Source: Firmicutes bacterium UBA6113
GTDB taxonomy: Bacteria > Bacillota > Clostridia > Tissierellales > Sedimentibacteraceae
Assembly (NCBI GenBank): GCA_002422545.1
Contig: DIWF01000017.1
Span: forward strand, 171,267 to 235,266
DNA length: 64,000 nucleotides
Direction: 5' to 3'
Of the stretch, positions 33,998-42,996 are shown one piece after another. Numbering within the stretch: the stretch's first letter is position 1; every line of letters begins with the position of its first letter. The notes beneath the pieces were generated by a model, which ran no database searches, had not been told where the DNA came from, and was given only the letters and a program-made list of their open reading frames with translations. A program made the position numbers and the translations under genes.

Positions 33998-34676
33998 AAT
34001 ATTACTTCTTGAAGATGATTTAAGCCTGATTGATGGGCTTTCCTGTTTACTAAAAAGACAGGGTTTTGAATTAGATATTGCTCGAACCGTCAAAGAAGCC
34101 ATCACCATTTGGACAGACGGTAAATATGATTTATTGATACTGGACGTGTCCCTGCCGGACGGTTCCGGGTTTGAGGTATGTCAAAAAGTACGTCAGGTAT
34201 CCAAAGTGCCGATTATCTATTTAACTGCGTCAGATGAAGAAATGAGTATTGTTACAGGGCTTGATATTGGGGGTGACGATTATATCACCAAGCCCTTTAA
34301 ATTAGGTGTTCTCATATCGAGAATTAACGCTTTACTTAGGAGAGCAAAGAACTTTGGAACGACGGATACAGAAATCGTATCTAACGGATTAAAAGTATTA
34401 TTGCTGCAAGGACAAGTCTATAAAGATGGACAACTTTTAGATTTGACAACAGCCGAGTATCGATTGCTTTGCCTGCTTATGCATAATCCCAACATCATAT
34501 TATCCAAAGAAAAAATTCTGGATAAGCTATGGGACGGTGAGGGTAGCTATGTGGACGATAATACATTGGCGGTATATATTCGTAGGCTAAGAATGAAGAT
34601 TGAAAACAATCCGGGTGACCCGCAAATGCTGCTAACCGTCAGGGGCATGGGGTACAAATGGAATGTATTGAATTGA
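33990..34676 (+). CDS. OmpR-family response regulator
   Basis: 228 residues from the ATG at 33990 (GGAGAAAACCA upstream). Receiver domain with phosphorylatable Asp52 in LILDVSLPDGSG, the conserved Thr in YLTASDEE and Lys in ITKPFK; the C-terminal winged helix has the OmpR features AEYRLLCLLMHNP and YIRRLRMKIE...VRGMGYKW. It is coupled to the sensor kinase gene 9 bases downstream and presumably controls the ABC exporter genes that follow. Confidence 0.93.
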   Translation: MNRILLLEDDLSLIDGLSCLLKRQGFELDIARTVKEAITIWTDGKYDLLILDVSLPDGSGFEVCQKVRQVSKVPIIYLTASDEEMSIVTGLDIGGDDYITKPFKLGVLISRINALLRRAKNFGTTDTEIVSNGLKVLLLQGQVYKDGQLLDLTTAEYRLLCLLMHNPNIILSKEKILDKLWDGEGSYVDDNTLAVYIRRLRMKIENNPGDPQMLLTVRGMGYKWNVLN

Positions 34677-34685
34677 GGTGGACAG

Positions 34686-35723
34686 GTGAAGATTTTTACC
34701 AATAAGGATATTAAAAATTTCTTTGTTGCAATATCGTACATATTGGGCTGTTTTATTTTTTTATTTCAGTTATTTGTATGGCTGTTTTACGGCACATTGA
34801 ATCTTGTCATACTATTCCTGTCTTTGCTTGCTACATTGTGCATTTTAGGAGTTTGCTTTCTCTATTTTCGTAAGCAAAATCAGATTATGGAAGAAGCTAT
34901 ATCTCAAATAAATGTATATCTTTCAGGAAATACGGATATCCGAATTGATTGCTACAAGGAAGGCAGCCTATATAAGCTTTTTCATGCAGTAAACACATTG
35001 GCTACGGCGCTCAATGCTCATGCAGTAAAAGAACAGAAATTAAAAGAGTTTTTGAAAGGTACTATTTCCGATATATCTCATCAGCTAAAAACACCGCTTG
35101 CCGCCCTCACGATTTACAACGGACTTTTACAGGACGAAACAGAAGATATTGCCGCTGTAAAAGAATTTGCAGTAAAGTCAGAGAAAGAGATTGAACGGAT
35201 TGAAATGCTCGTTCAAAACCTCTTGAAAATTACAAAGTTAGACGCAGGGGCTATTATCATAAAAAAGACACCTGAAAACGTAGCAAATCTAATAAATGAT
35301 ATTTATCAGTATTTTGAATTTCGTGCTAATGAGGAACAGAAAATCATTACCTTGTCAGGGCCAGATGATACCCAGCTTTTTTGTGACAGAGATTGGATAA
35401 TAGAAGCCGTTAGCAACATTGTAAAAAATGCACTCGACCATACGAACGCAGGAAGTCAGATTATAATTGAGTGGAAAAAGCTCCCGGCTGTCACGCAGAT
35501 AACCATAAAGGACAATGGCAGAGGCATACACCCAGAAGATATACACCATATTTTTAAGCGGTTTTACCGCAGTCGCTTTTCAAAAGATACGCAAGGAATC
35601 GGCCTTGGACTGCCGCTTGCAAAAACAATCGTAGAAGCACATGACGGTACTATCACAGTGGACAGTGCTTTAGGTAAAGGAAGCATATTTGTTTTAAATT
35701 TTCTTAACCTTACTAAAATGTAA
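34686..35723 (+). CDS. Sensor histidine kinase with short sensing loop
   Basis: 345 residues starting at GTG, preceded by GAGGTGG. Two membrane helices (about 12-34 and 40-61) are joined by only a few external residues, as in intramembrane-sensing kinases that monitor an associated ABC transporter. HisKA has His132 in SDISHQLKTPL; HATPase has NAL in IVKNALDHT, DNGRGI and GIGLGLPLAK. Forms a two-component system with the upstream regulator. Confidence 0.93.
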   Translation: MKIFTNKDIKNFFVAISYILGCFIFLFQLFVWLFYGTLNLVILFLSLLATLCILGVCFLYFRKQNQIMEEAISQINVYLSGNTDIRIDCYKEGSLYKLFHAVNTLATALNAHAVKEQKLKEFLKGTISDISHQLKTPLAALTIYNGLLQDETEDIAAVKEFAVKSEKEIERIEMLVQNLLKITKLDAGAIIIKKTPENVANLINDIYQYFEFRANEEQKIITLSGPDDTQLFCDRDWIIEAVSNIVKNALDHTNAGSQIIIEWKKLPAVTQITIKDNGRGIHPEDIHHIFKRFYRSRFSKDTQGIGLGLPLAKTIVEAHDGTITVDSALGKGSIFVLNFLNLTKM

Positions 35724-35772
35724 GCGGAAATTCATGTGAGAGTAAGGTACAGATGTTAGCGTATCATTAGGC

Positions 35773-35812
35773 GGTTATAAAAACGTCATGAAAAATAACC
35801 GCTTAGAAAGGT
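35773..35812 (+). promoter_or_regulatory. Inverted repeat upstream of the ABC exporter genes
   Basis: GCGGTTAT and ATAACCGC form a stem with an intervening 16 bases in the 100-base gap between kinase and ATPase genes. It could be a response-regulator binding site or an mRNA hairpin that separates the two gene pairs. Confidence 0.4.
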
Positions 35813-35822
35813 GTGATAAGAT

Positions 35823-36506
35823 ATGGATTTATTAGAAGTAAAAACAATTAGCAAAACCTATGGTACAGGTGAAGCTGCGGTCAATGCATTAAAAAATGTG
35901 AACTTTTCGATTCCTAAAGGAGAATTTGTTGCCATTGTTGGGGAATCCGGTTCCGGGAAAAGTACACTGCTTAACATGATTGGTGCACTGGATACTCCTA
36001 CTTCCGGCAAGGTGTTAATTGACGGCAACGATATATTCAGCATGAAAGATGAAAAGCTTACTATCTTTCGCCGTAGAAACATCGGTTTTGTTTTTCAGGC
36101 GTTTAACCTGATACCGGAACTTAATGTGGAGCAAAACATTACATTTCCCGTTCTGCTCGACTACAAAAAGCCCGATCGGGCTTATGTAGAGGAAATTCTA
36201 ACTGTGTTGTCCTTAAAGGACAGACGGAATCACTTGCCACGGCAGTTATCCGGCGGTCAGCAACAGCGGGTAGCCATAGGACGTGCATTAATTACCCGTC
36301 CTATGCTGATTCTTGCTGATGAACCTACCGGAAACCTGGACAGCCAGAACAGCAGTGAGGTTATCTCGCTTTTAAAAACAGCGTCTAAACGCTATCAGCA
36401 GACAATTATCATGATTACCCATAATCGAAGTATTGCTTCTGCGGCTGACCGTGTGCTGCAAGTGTCGGACGGTGCTCTCACAGATTTAGGGGGATATACC
36501 GAATGA
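35823..36506 (+). CDS. ABC transporter ATP-binding protein (MacB/LolD-type)
   Basis: 227 residues with Walker A GESGSGKST (40-48), Q-loop FVFQAFNLIPEL, signature LSGGQQQRVAIGRAL, Walker B LILADEPTGNLD and the H-loop ITHNRS. It belongs to the MacB/LolD/FtsE group that drives mechanotransmission rather than drug flipping. Its end overlaps the permease gene by 4 bases. Confidence 0.94.
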   Translation: MDLLEVKTISKTYGTGEAAVNALKNVNFSIPKGEFVAIVGESGSGKSTLLNMIGALDTPTSGKVLIDGNDIFSMKDEKLTIFRRRNIGFVFQAFNLIPELNVEQNITFPVLLDYKKPDRAYVEEILTVLSLKDRRNHLPRQLSGGQQQRVAIGRALITRPMLILADEPTGNLDSQNSSEVISLLKTASKRYQQTIIMITHNRSIASAADRVLQVSDGALTDLGGYTE

Positions 36507-38821
36507 ACAGTTATCTTGGTCTTGTTTCAGAATATGCAAAAGTACACAAAAAGAAAAATAGGCTGACTGTAATATGCATTGCGATATCTGTCATGCTAGT
36601 AACAGCCATTTTCGGTATGGCCGATATGAGCATACAAGCCCAAATCAATGAGTATATCCGTCAGAATGGTAACTTTCACTCTATCATTACAGGCATACCA
36701 GATGATATCGCAGAACAAATTAGAAGTCGTGATGATGTAAAAGTATCAAGTTTCTTGGGAATGGCCGAGGATACAACATTTCAGGGAAAAGAATTGTATG
36801 TTCAAAGCAGTGAACAGGATATGGCTGAGCAGATGAATCTGAATGTTACAGAGGGCTCATATCCGGTTTCTTCACAGGAGGCTCTTCTTGATAGACAGGG
36901 ACTTGAGCAATTCGGTCTTTCCATTGGAGACACAATAGCGGTTACTTTTAGTGATGGTCAGGTACGACAGTATAAAATTACCGGAACATACAGTGATTTT
37001 TCCAGCCTAAAAGGGAGCGATTCCCACGGTCTTTTTCTATCGATGGCTGGTATGCGTGTGCTTCCATCCGATTTATATGAGGAATATTATTATATTCAAT
37101 TTAAAAGTGGCGTGAACATTAACCAGGCACTATCAGAAATCAAAGTTGAATATGGTTTGACAAATGAACAAGTCTCCGAAAATACCAGACTGCTTGGACT
37201 AATGGGTCAGAGCGATAATTCATCAATGAGGGATATTTACCTGACAGCGGTTATCTTGTTCATTCTTGTTGCGATGGCAGGTATGTTCATGATCGCCAGT
37301 AGCTTTAATATGAGTATATTGGAGCGGACGCAGTTTTTTGGGCTTTTACGTTGCCTAGGCGCAACGAAAAGTCAGATTAAACGCTATATCCGGCTGGAGG
37401 GCTTACAGTATTGCTTGAAAGGAATTCCTATCGGCCTGCTGGCAGGATGTGGCATACTGTGGTCGGCGGTCTTCTTTTTAAATACATTGAGCATACAGGA
37501 CATCCCTCCTATGCCGATGTTGCAGGTTAGTTGGCCCGGTATCATTGCTGGAACGGTGATCGGTTTTCTTGTGGTTATGCTAGCGTCAAAATCTCCTGCC
37601 AATAGAGCTGCAAAAGTGTCTCCGCAAGCTGCTGTAACAGGGAATATTAATCAGACAAATAACTTACAAATAAACAAAGCATCAAATACAGGACTTTTTC
37701 ATGTTGATACGGCAATGGGACTCCGCCACGCTTTTTCTAATGGAAAAAGTATGGTATGGATTGCCGGCTCCTTTGGAATCAGCATTATCCTGTTTCTATG
37801 TTTTACAGTCCTGATTACATTTATGAACCATGCCTTAAATCCATTAAAGCCTTATGCACCTGATCTATCAATCAAAGGGGTTGAGGATACAACACTACTA
37901 GACCATTCCTTAATTGAAAGAATTGAAGTAATACCAGATATCCAAAAAGTATATGGTCGTATGTTCTACTATAATATTCCAGCAAATGATAGTCAGATGT
38001 CTGGTACCGCCATGTTAATTTCTTATGACAAGCCACAATTTGAATGGGCTGATGAAATGTTACTTTCCGGGAACCTTGACGATGTTAAAAATGGCAGCGG
38101 TGTTGCGGTCAGCTATACGCAGTCGCAAAAATTTGGCTGGAATGTTGGAGATACGCTTACATTAAGCACATTGGGAGAGCCACACAAAGTTCAAATCGCA
38201 TGTATCATTTCCGATGTGCCGTTTGATGCCGGAAACGGTGGTTGGAGCATCGTCTGCTCTGAAAAAACATTTACCTTTCTGACTGGAGTTGCAGATTATA
38301 CTATCATTGATATGCAGATTAACGGGGATGTAGCCGCACAGGTACGAACTCTTCTCACATCCGAAATGCAACTGCTCGACAAACAGCAGAGAAACAGCGA
38401 AGTTCAAACCGGATACTACACTATGGCAGTGTTTGTCTATGGCTTTTTAATGGTGATTGCGCTGGTTGCTCTGATTAACATTGTCAATACGATAAATGCA
38501 AGTGTTTTCAGCAGAATGAGCAACTATGGTGTAATGCGAGCGGTAGGTATGTCTGGCAAGCAACTAAAAAAGGTTGTTAGAGCCGAGGCCATTGCATATG
38601 CAATAACAGGAAGCATTACAGGAAGTGTTTTAGGGTTACTCCTACACCGTTTCTTCTTCGGAATGTTAATTGCATCAAATTGGGGAGAGATTTGGCAACC
38701 ACCGCTTGTGGTTCTGATTGTTACCATTTTAGCCGCAATCCTAACAACCTTTATTGCGGTGATATCACCAACAAGGAAAATTGAAAAAATGAGTATCGTT
38801 AATGTTGTAAATGCAGAATAA
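36503..38821 (+). CDS. FtsX/MacB-type ABC permease, two-domain form
   Basis: 772 residues. The predicted order is an N-terminal helix (about 20-40), a large external domain (about 45-235), three helices (about 245-360), a further helix (about 415-440), a second external domain, and three final helices (about 640-765). The two halves repeat the MacB pattern, including ERTQFFGLLRCLGATKSQIKRYIRLEG and MSNYGVMRAVGMSGKQLKKVVRAEA. Systems with this layout next to short-loop kinases usually defend against peptide antibiotics or move lipoprotein-like cargo; the cargo here is unknown. Confidence 0.9.
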   Translation: MNSYLGLVSEYAKVHKKKNRLTVICIAISVMLVTAIFGMADMSIQAQINEYIRQNGNFHSIITGIPDDIAEQIRSRDDVKVSSFLGMAEDTTFQGKELYVQSSEQDMAEQMNLNVTEGSYPVSSQEALLDRQGLEQFGLSIGDTIAVTFSDGQVRQYKITGTYSDFSSLKGSDSHGLFLSMAGMRVLPSDLYEEYYYIQFKSGVNINQALSEIKVEYGLTNEQVSENTRLLGLMGQSDNSSMRDIYLTAVILFILVAMAGMFMIASSFNMSILERTQFFGLLRCLGATKSQIKRYIRLEGLQYCLKGIPIGLLAGCGILWSAVFFLNTLSIQDIPPMPMLQVSWPGIIAGTVIGFLVVMLASKSPANRAAKVSPQAAVTGNINQTNNLQINKASNTGLFHVDTAMGLRHAFSNGKSMVWIAGSFGISIILFLCFTVLITFMNHALNPLKPYAPDLSIKGVEDTTLLDHSLIERIEVIPDIQKVYGRMFYYNIPANDSQMSGTAMLISYDKPQFEWADEMLLSGNLDDVKNGSGVAVSYTQSQKFGWNVGDTLTLSTLGEPHKVQIACIISDVPFDAGNGGWSIVCSEKTFTFLTGVADYTIIDMQINGDVAAQVRTLLTSEMQLLDKQQRNSEVQTGYYTMAVFVYGFLMVIALVALINIVNTINASVFSRMSNYGVMRAVGMSGKQLKKVVRAEAIAYAITGSITGSVLGLLLHRFFFGMLIASNWGEIWQPPLVVLIVTILAAILTTFIAVISPTRKIEKMSIVNVVNAE

Positions 38822-38926
38822 CAGTAAATTGTATTTAGGCAGCCGGAACATGGTAAAAAACGTTGTTTGGGCGATGGTATAGCTATGAGTTAGGAATTGC
38901 AATCAGCCTTGGAAAAATAAAAGTTA

Positions 38927-38966
38927 TAGGCTCTCCCATCTGCAAAAAACAGAACGGGAGAGCCTA
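38927..38966 (+). terminator. Terminator of the ABC exporter operon
   Basis: Perfect 11-bp stem TAGGCTCTCCC/GGGAGAGCCTA (38927-38937 with 38956-38966) with an 18-base loop, followed by TTAAATT. Confidence 0.8.
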
Positions 38967-39019
38967 TTAAATTAATTGGTGCAGACTATGTTATAAAAAA
39001 CAATTTCATCAGCAATTAT

Positions 39020-39742
39020 TTAAAGCCTCAAGCCTCCGTTGACAGAAATCACCTGCCCGGTAATATATGAAGATTCACTGCAGGCAAGAAACAATACGGC
39101 ATTTGCAATTTCAACAGGCTCTCCGAGCCTTTTCAGCATGGTTTTTTCTCTAATGGATTCCAAAACCTTTTCAGGAACTGTAGCCATCATTTCCGTGTTG
39201 GCATATCCGGGAGCCACCGCATTTACCCTAATAGCTTCTCCTTTTCTTGAAAATTCCTTCGCCCATGTCTTTGTAAGACCTATTATTCCTGCTTTTGAAG
39301 CAGCATAGTTTGACTGCCCTACATTTCCGTATTCTCCTACAACAGAAGATATGTTTATGATTGAGCCGCTTTTGTTTTCCTTCATTGATGGCAAGACATG
39401 TTTTGTGAGATTGAACACTGACTTTAAGTTTACATTCATAACAGCATCCCACATATCTTCCGTCATTTTTTCAATCAATGCATCCTTGGTAATTCCGGCA
39501 TTATTAACAAGCACATTTATTTTACCATACTTTTTCACAACATAATCAACAAATGTTTCAATTTCGCTTGCTGAGCACAAGTCAGCCTTATATCCTTCAA
39601 CTCCGTTTTTTTCATAAAAAACGTCGGAAATATCCAGAGCAATCACTTTCGCGCCTTCATCTGCAAACAGTTCGCAAATGCACCTTCCTATGCCTCTGGC
39701 ACCGCCGGTAACAACTGCTACCTTATCCTTAAGCCTGTTCAT
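39020..39742 (-). CDS. SDR family oxidoreductase, FabG-like
   Basis: About 240 residues from the ATG at 39740-39742. TGGARGIGRC nucleotide-binding motif, NNAGITKDAL, catalytic Ser in NISSVVGEYGN and YAASKAG (Tyr/Lys). Closely resembles 3-oxoacyl-ACP/CoA reductases. Last gene of the operon; its start lies inside the end of the flavoprotein gene. In this context it would reduce the beta-keto product of the upstream KAS III-like enzyme. Confidence 0.9.
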   Translation of the reverse strand: MNRLKDKVAVVTGGARGIGRCICELFADEGAKVIALDISDVFYEKNGVEGYKADLCSASEIETFVDYVVKKYGKINVLVNNAGITKDALIEKMTEDMWDAVMNVNLKSVFNLTKHVLPSMKENKSGSIINISSVVGEYGNVGQSNYAASKAGIIGLTKTWAKEFSRKGEAIRVNAVAPGYANTEMMATVPEKVLESIREKTMLKRLGEPVEIANAVLFLACSESSYITGQVISVNGGLRL

Positions 39743-40364
39743 AATTAACCTCTGCATTTAATTTTTTAATAACATCCACCATGTTTCCCGCAAGTCTCGT
39801 CATTATGCCAATTCCTTCCTGGTCTTCATTTGCATTAAAAGCGCCACCCTTGCCTGCAACTCCCACATTCCAATAAGTATTGCCTACAATGATGCAGTCA
39901 TTTGCAGCTGCCCAAAGCAAAATTTCAGCAAATGCAAAGTTTTGTCCTGCTCTCCTGGCAACTGTAACAGGAGCCACTATCTTGCCTGATAGAGCTGAAC
40001 CCTTCCACTCGTAGCTTGATTTTGTTTCCTTCATTTCATTTTTAGCCCATCGTCCGGAAAATCCTGCTCTGTCAAGAACACATTTCATTTCAGGAGTAAT
40101 GCATGAATGATATACAGGAGATGCAAGCAACAAGCCGTCTGCTTCAGTTATCTTTTCGAAAATTTCCTGAAAATCATCCTCTTGAGTGCATTTTTTAGCA
40201 TTAACGCATTCGTAACATGCTCTGCACCCAGATATTTTTTTCCCTGAAAGCTGTATAAGCTCAGTTTCCGCTCCTAGTTTTTCAGCTTCAGACAATGCTG
40301 TCTTCAAGTAATAGAAAGTGTTTCCTTCCATCCTTGGACTTGAACAAATTCCTAATATTTTCAT
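39729..40364 (-). CDS. NADPH-dependent FMN reductase/iron-sulfur flavoprotein-like protein
   Basis: 211-residue flavodoxin-fold protein starting MKILGICSSPRMEGNTFYYL (FMN phosphate loop). It has CRACYECVNAKKC, close to the compact cysteine motif of clostridial iron-sulfur flavoproteins, and SPVYHSCITPEMK. Could bind FMN alone or FMN plus a 4Fe-4S cluster. It starts 3 bases after the KAS III-like gene and overlaps the SDR gene. Confidence 0.85.
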   Translation of the reverse strand: MKILGICSSPRMEGNTFYYLKTALSEAEKLGAETELIQLSGKKISGCRACYECVNAKKCTQEDDFQEIFEKITEADGLLLASPVYHSCITPEMKCVLDRAGFSGRWAKNEMKETKSSYEWKGSALSGKIVAPVTVARRAGQNFAFAEILLWAAANDCIIVGNTYWNVGVAGKGGAFNANEDQEGIGIMTRLAGNMVDVIKKLNAEVNYEQA

Positions 40365-40367
40365 ATG

Positions 40368-41369
40368 CTACCCCCATCTCACAGCCGTAGCTGCCCATGT
40401 ATAACCCGTTCCTGCTCCAAGCAGAACCGCAATTTTTCCTTTTTTGAGCCTTCCTTTTTTTTCACCTTCGGTTAAAGATATAAATGCATCTGCAGACTGA
40501 CAGTGCCCATATTCTTCTAAAACAAAAGAATTATCTTCAGTGAGATTATATTTCTCCAGTATTTTTTCAAGTATTGACCTCTTCATGAATATTGGAGCTA
40601 CAAAACCTATGTCTTTGTCCGTATATCCGCTCTTTTTAATAGATTTTGCTATTACGTTGTTAAAATTGTCAAGAGTTATAGGATCAAGCCTTTTTTTCAT
40701 GGATTGAATGTCCGGAACATTTAAAAACTTGTCACTGCATTTTATGTCTGCATTTGCTTTAAAATTCCTGCAGCCTACTCCGAATACAGCCACATCCTCT
40801 GCAAATTGACCATCACTTATCATGTGTGTCTCCAGAATTACATTTTTATTAAGCCCCTTTTCCAAAAGAACTGCAGCAGCGCCATCACCAAAATTGAACA
40901 TGAATCTTGAATTGTGATTTTTATAATTTATAATCTGAGTTTCCTTTGAAGAAGATACAAGAAGCACATGATTTATATTGTCGTCACAAAGCATTATGCT
41001 CTTTAATATTTTCAGAGAATAAACACCTGCTGAGCACAGCGAATGAATTTCAAATGCATTGGCATTGACTGCTCCGATTTCATGCTGAATTTTAGCTGCA
41101 CAATTGAACAGGTAGTAATCTTTATATTCACTTCCGCAGTATACAACCAAGTCAAGTTTCTTTGGATCAAAACCTTCAATTGCTCTTTTAGCTGCTTCAA
41201 TTCCCATGAAGGACACTGTTTCATCCTGGCTCGCTTCATGAACATGAACTATTCCGAATTTTTCTCTGATAACATCTTCAGGTATTCCGGAAAGTTCTGC
41301 TATCTTTGCACTGTCCTTTATTTTAGGCGGCACATAGATTCCTATATTCTTTATGCCTACGATGTCCAT
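40368..41369 (-). CDS. KAS III-like thiolase-fold protein with altered active site
   Basis: 333 residues, the length of FabH. The nucleophile Cys112 is present in SLCSAGVYSLKI. However, the canonical His of the PHQAN-type motif is not at its place (the aligned segment around 256-264 reads FVAPIFMKR), and where FabH has GN the sequence has GHC (288-290). The C-terminal GAGTGYTWAATAVRWG fits the family. It could condense, thioesterify or transfer acyl groups. It starts 9 bases after the CoA ligase gene. Confidence 0.85.
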   Translation of the reverse strand: MDIVGIKNIGIYVPPKIKDSAKIAELSGIPEDVIREKFGIVHVHEASQDETVSFMGIEAAKRAIEGFDPKKLDLVVYCGSEYKDYYLFNCAAKIQHEIGAVNANAFEIHSLCSAGVYSLKILKSIMLCDDNINHVLLVSSSKETQIINYKNHNSRFMFNFGDGAAAVLLEKGLNKNVILETHMISDGQFAEDVAVFGVGCRNFKANADIKCSDKFLNVPDIQSMKKRLDPITLDNFNNVIAKSIKKSGYTDKDIGFVAPIFMKRSILEKILEKYNLTEDNSFVLEEYGHCQSADAFISLTEGEKKGRLKKGKIAVLLGAGTGYTWAATAVRWG

Positions 41370-41378
41370 GTCAGCCTC

Positions 41379-42944
41379 CTAATCGTCGCACTTTCCGTAC
41401 AGCTCCGTTATTTTTGATACTACAATCTTGCCCACATTGTTTTTAGGAATATCATCAACAAACTGAATGTACTTTGGTATTTTATAGCCAGCAAGCTTGT
41501 TTCTTAATATGCTTTGTATTTCACCTTTAGTTATTGAAGCATTTGTCTTCAGTGATACAACAGCCTTCCCTACTTCTCCCCACTTTTCATCGGGAACACC
41601 GAATACGCACACTTCCTGTACTTGAGGTATTTCATATATTGCACTTTCTATTTCAGGAGGGAACACATTTTCTCCGCCGCTTATGAACATGTTTTTCTTT
41701 CTTCCCACAATGTAGTAGTAACCATCCTCATCGACCGTGGCCATATCTCCGGTATATACCCATCCTCCATCAAGAGTCTTTTTTGTTTCTTTTTCGTTGT
41801 TCCAATACCCTGAGAATATCTGAGGCCCGCTCCACAACAGCTCACCAACTTCATTTACTCCAACTTCATTGCCCTTATCATCTACAACCTTTGTTATTGT
41901 CATATACATTGGCTTGCCTACGGAAGCATATTTTGACTTAATAGTTTCATCCGCCATAAACTGCGGTGTGCTTGAAAGATTATTTGGACCTGCTTCAGTC
42001 ATTCCATAGCCAAGAACAAATTTAATTCCTTTGTTCCAGAACCTTTCCATGATGTTGATAGGTGTGGGTGCAGCACCTGCCATTACCCATTTGAGACTTG
42101 ATAAATCAGCTTTTTCAAACTCCTGCAGATCCGACATCATTCTAAATATTGTGGCAGCTCCAAAAAGAAGCGTAGTCTTTTCTTTTTCTATAACCTCAAG
42201 AGTAAGTCTAGGATCAAACTGTTTATTGATTATAATTCTTCCACCACAGTGCAGCAGAGGAAGAGTAAGAAGATTCCATCCTCCTGTATGATAAAGAGGA
42301 AGTATTATGAAAGCACTGTCTTCATAGTTCAGCCCCCATGTGCATATTTCATTCATAGAATTGAAAATCAATGAATGATGAGAAATCATGCCACCCTTTG
42401 GAAGTCCTGTTGTTCCTCCCGTATGTATGATCAGATGAATGTCATCAAGGACAAGATCACTGCAAAAAATCATGCTGTTGTTTTCGTAGCTCATAATTTT
42501 CATATAATCTAATTCTTCACTTTTATCAGGTGTATCCTTCAGCACAACATATTCTTCAATGCTTGTTTTTCCCCTGAATTCCTTAACGGTATTTTTAAAA
42601 ATTTCTTCATAAAATAATATTTTAGGAGTTTCACTGTTTAAAAGTTTTTCAAATTCAGCTGCTGACAATCTGGCATTGTAAGGAATCAAGACTGCCCCAA
42701 GTTTACCAGTTGCATAATATGCGTCTATAAGTTCAATTCTGTTTCTGGATATGAAAGCAACTCTGTCTCCCTTTACAATACCAAGTTTGTCTTTCATGTA
42801 GTTTGCCAGCCTGTTGGCTCTGTCTTCCAAATCCTTATAGGTATAATGAACATTGTTATCCAGGTCATAAACGGCTTCGCTGCTACCGTTGATTCTTGCC
42901 CTGAAATACGAGTAGTTTCCTATCCATCCATTATTTATCATCAC
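41379..42944 (-). CDS. AMP-forming acyl-CoA synthetase
   Basis: 521 residues of the ANL superfamily. Adenylate-binding P-loop IIHTGGTTGLPKGG (about 170-183), GYGMTEAGPN, the YTGDMATVDEDGYYYIVGR region with the hinge, and PxxxxGKI (IPKNNVGKIV) with the catalytic Lys. It activates a carboxylic acid, fatty or aromatic, as acyl-CoA. Placed between a symporter and a KAS III-like gene, it probably acts on the imported acid. Confidence 0.93.
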   Translation of the reverse strand: MMINNGWIGNYSYFRARINGSSEAVYDLDNNVHYTYKDLEDRANRLANYMKDKLGIVKGDRVAFISRNRIELIDAYYATGKLGAVLIPYNARLSAAEFEKLLNSETPKILFYEEIFKNTVKEFRGKTSIEEYVVLKDTPDKSEELDYMKIMSYENNSMIFCSDLVLDDIHLIIHTGGTTGLPKGGMISHHSLIFNSMNEICTWGLNYEDSAFIILPLYHTGGWNLLTLPLLHCGGRIIINKQFDPRLTLEVIEKEKTTLLFGAATIFRMMSDLQEFEKADLSSLKWVMAGAAPTPINIMERFWNKGIKFVLGYGMTEAGPNNLSSTPQFMADETIKSKYASVGKPMYMTITKVVDDKGNEVGVNEVGELLWSGPQIFSGYWNNEKETKKTLDGGWVYTGDMATVDEDGYYYIVGRKKNMFISGGENVFPPEIESAIYEIPQVQEVCVFGVPDEKWGEVGKAVVSLKTNASITKGEIQSILRNKLAGYKIPKYIQFVDDIPKNNVGKIVVSKITELYGKCDD

Positions 42945-42996
42945 ATACCTCCATAATTTTTTTGCAAGGAGGTGAATAACTCACCTCCCATCCATT

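Noticed and set aside
33785..34108. Upstream extension of the recombinase-tail frame on the minus strand
   Set aside because: Only the last ~45 residues look like recombinase; the remainder is antisense to the HTH and response regulator genes.
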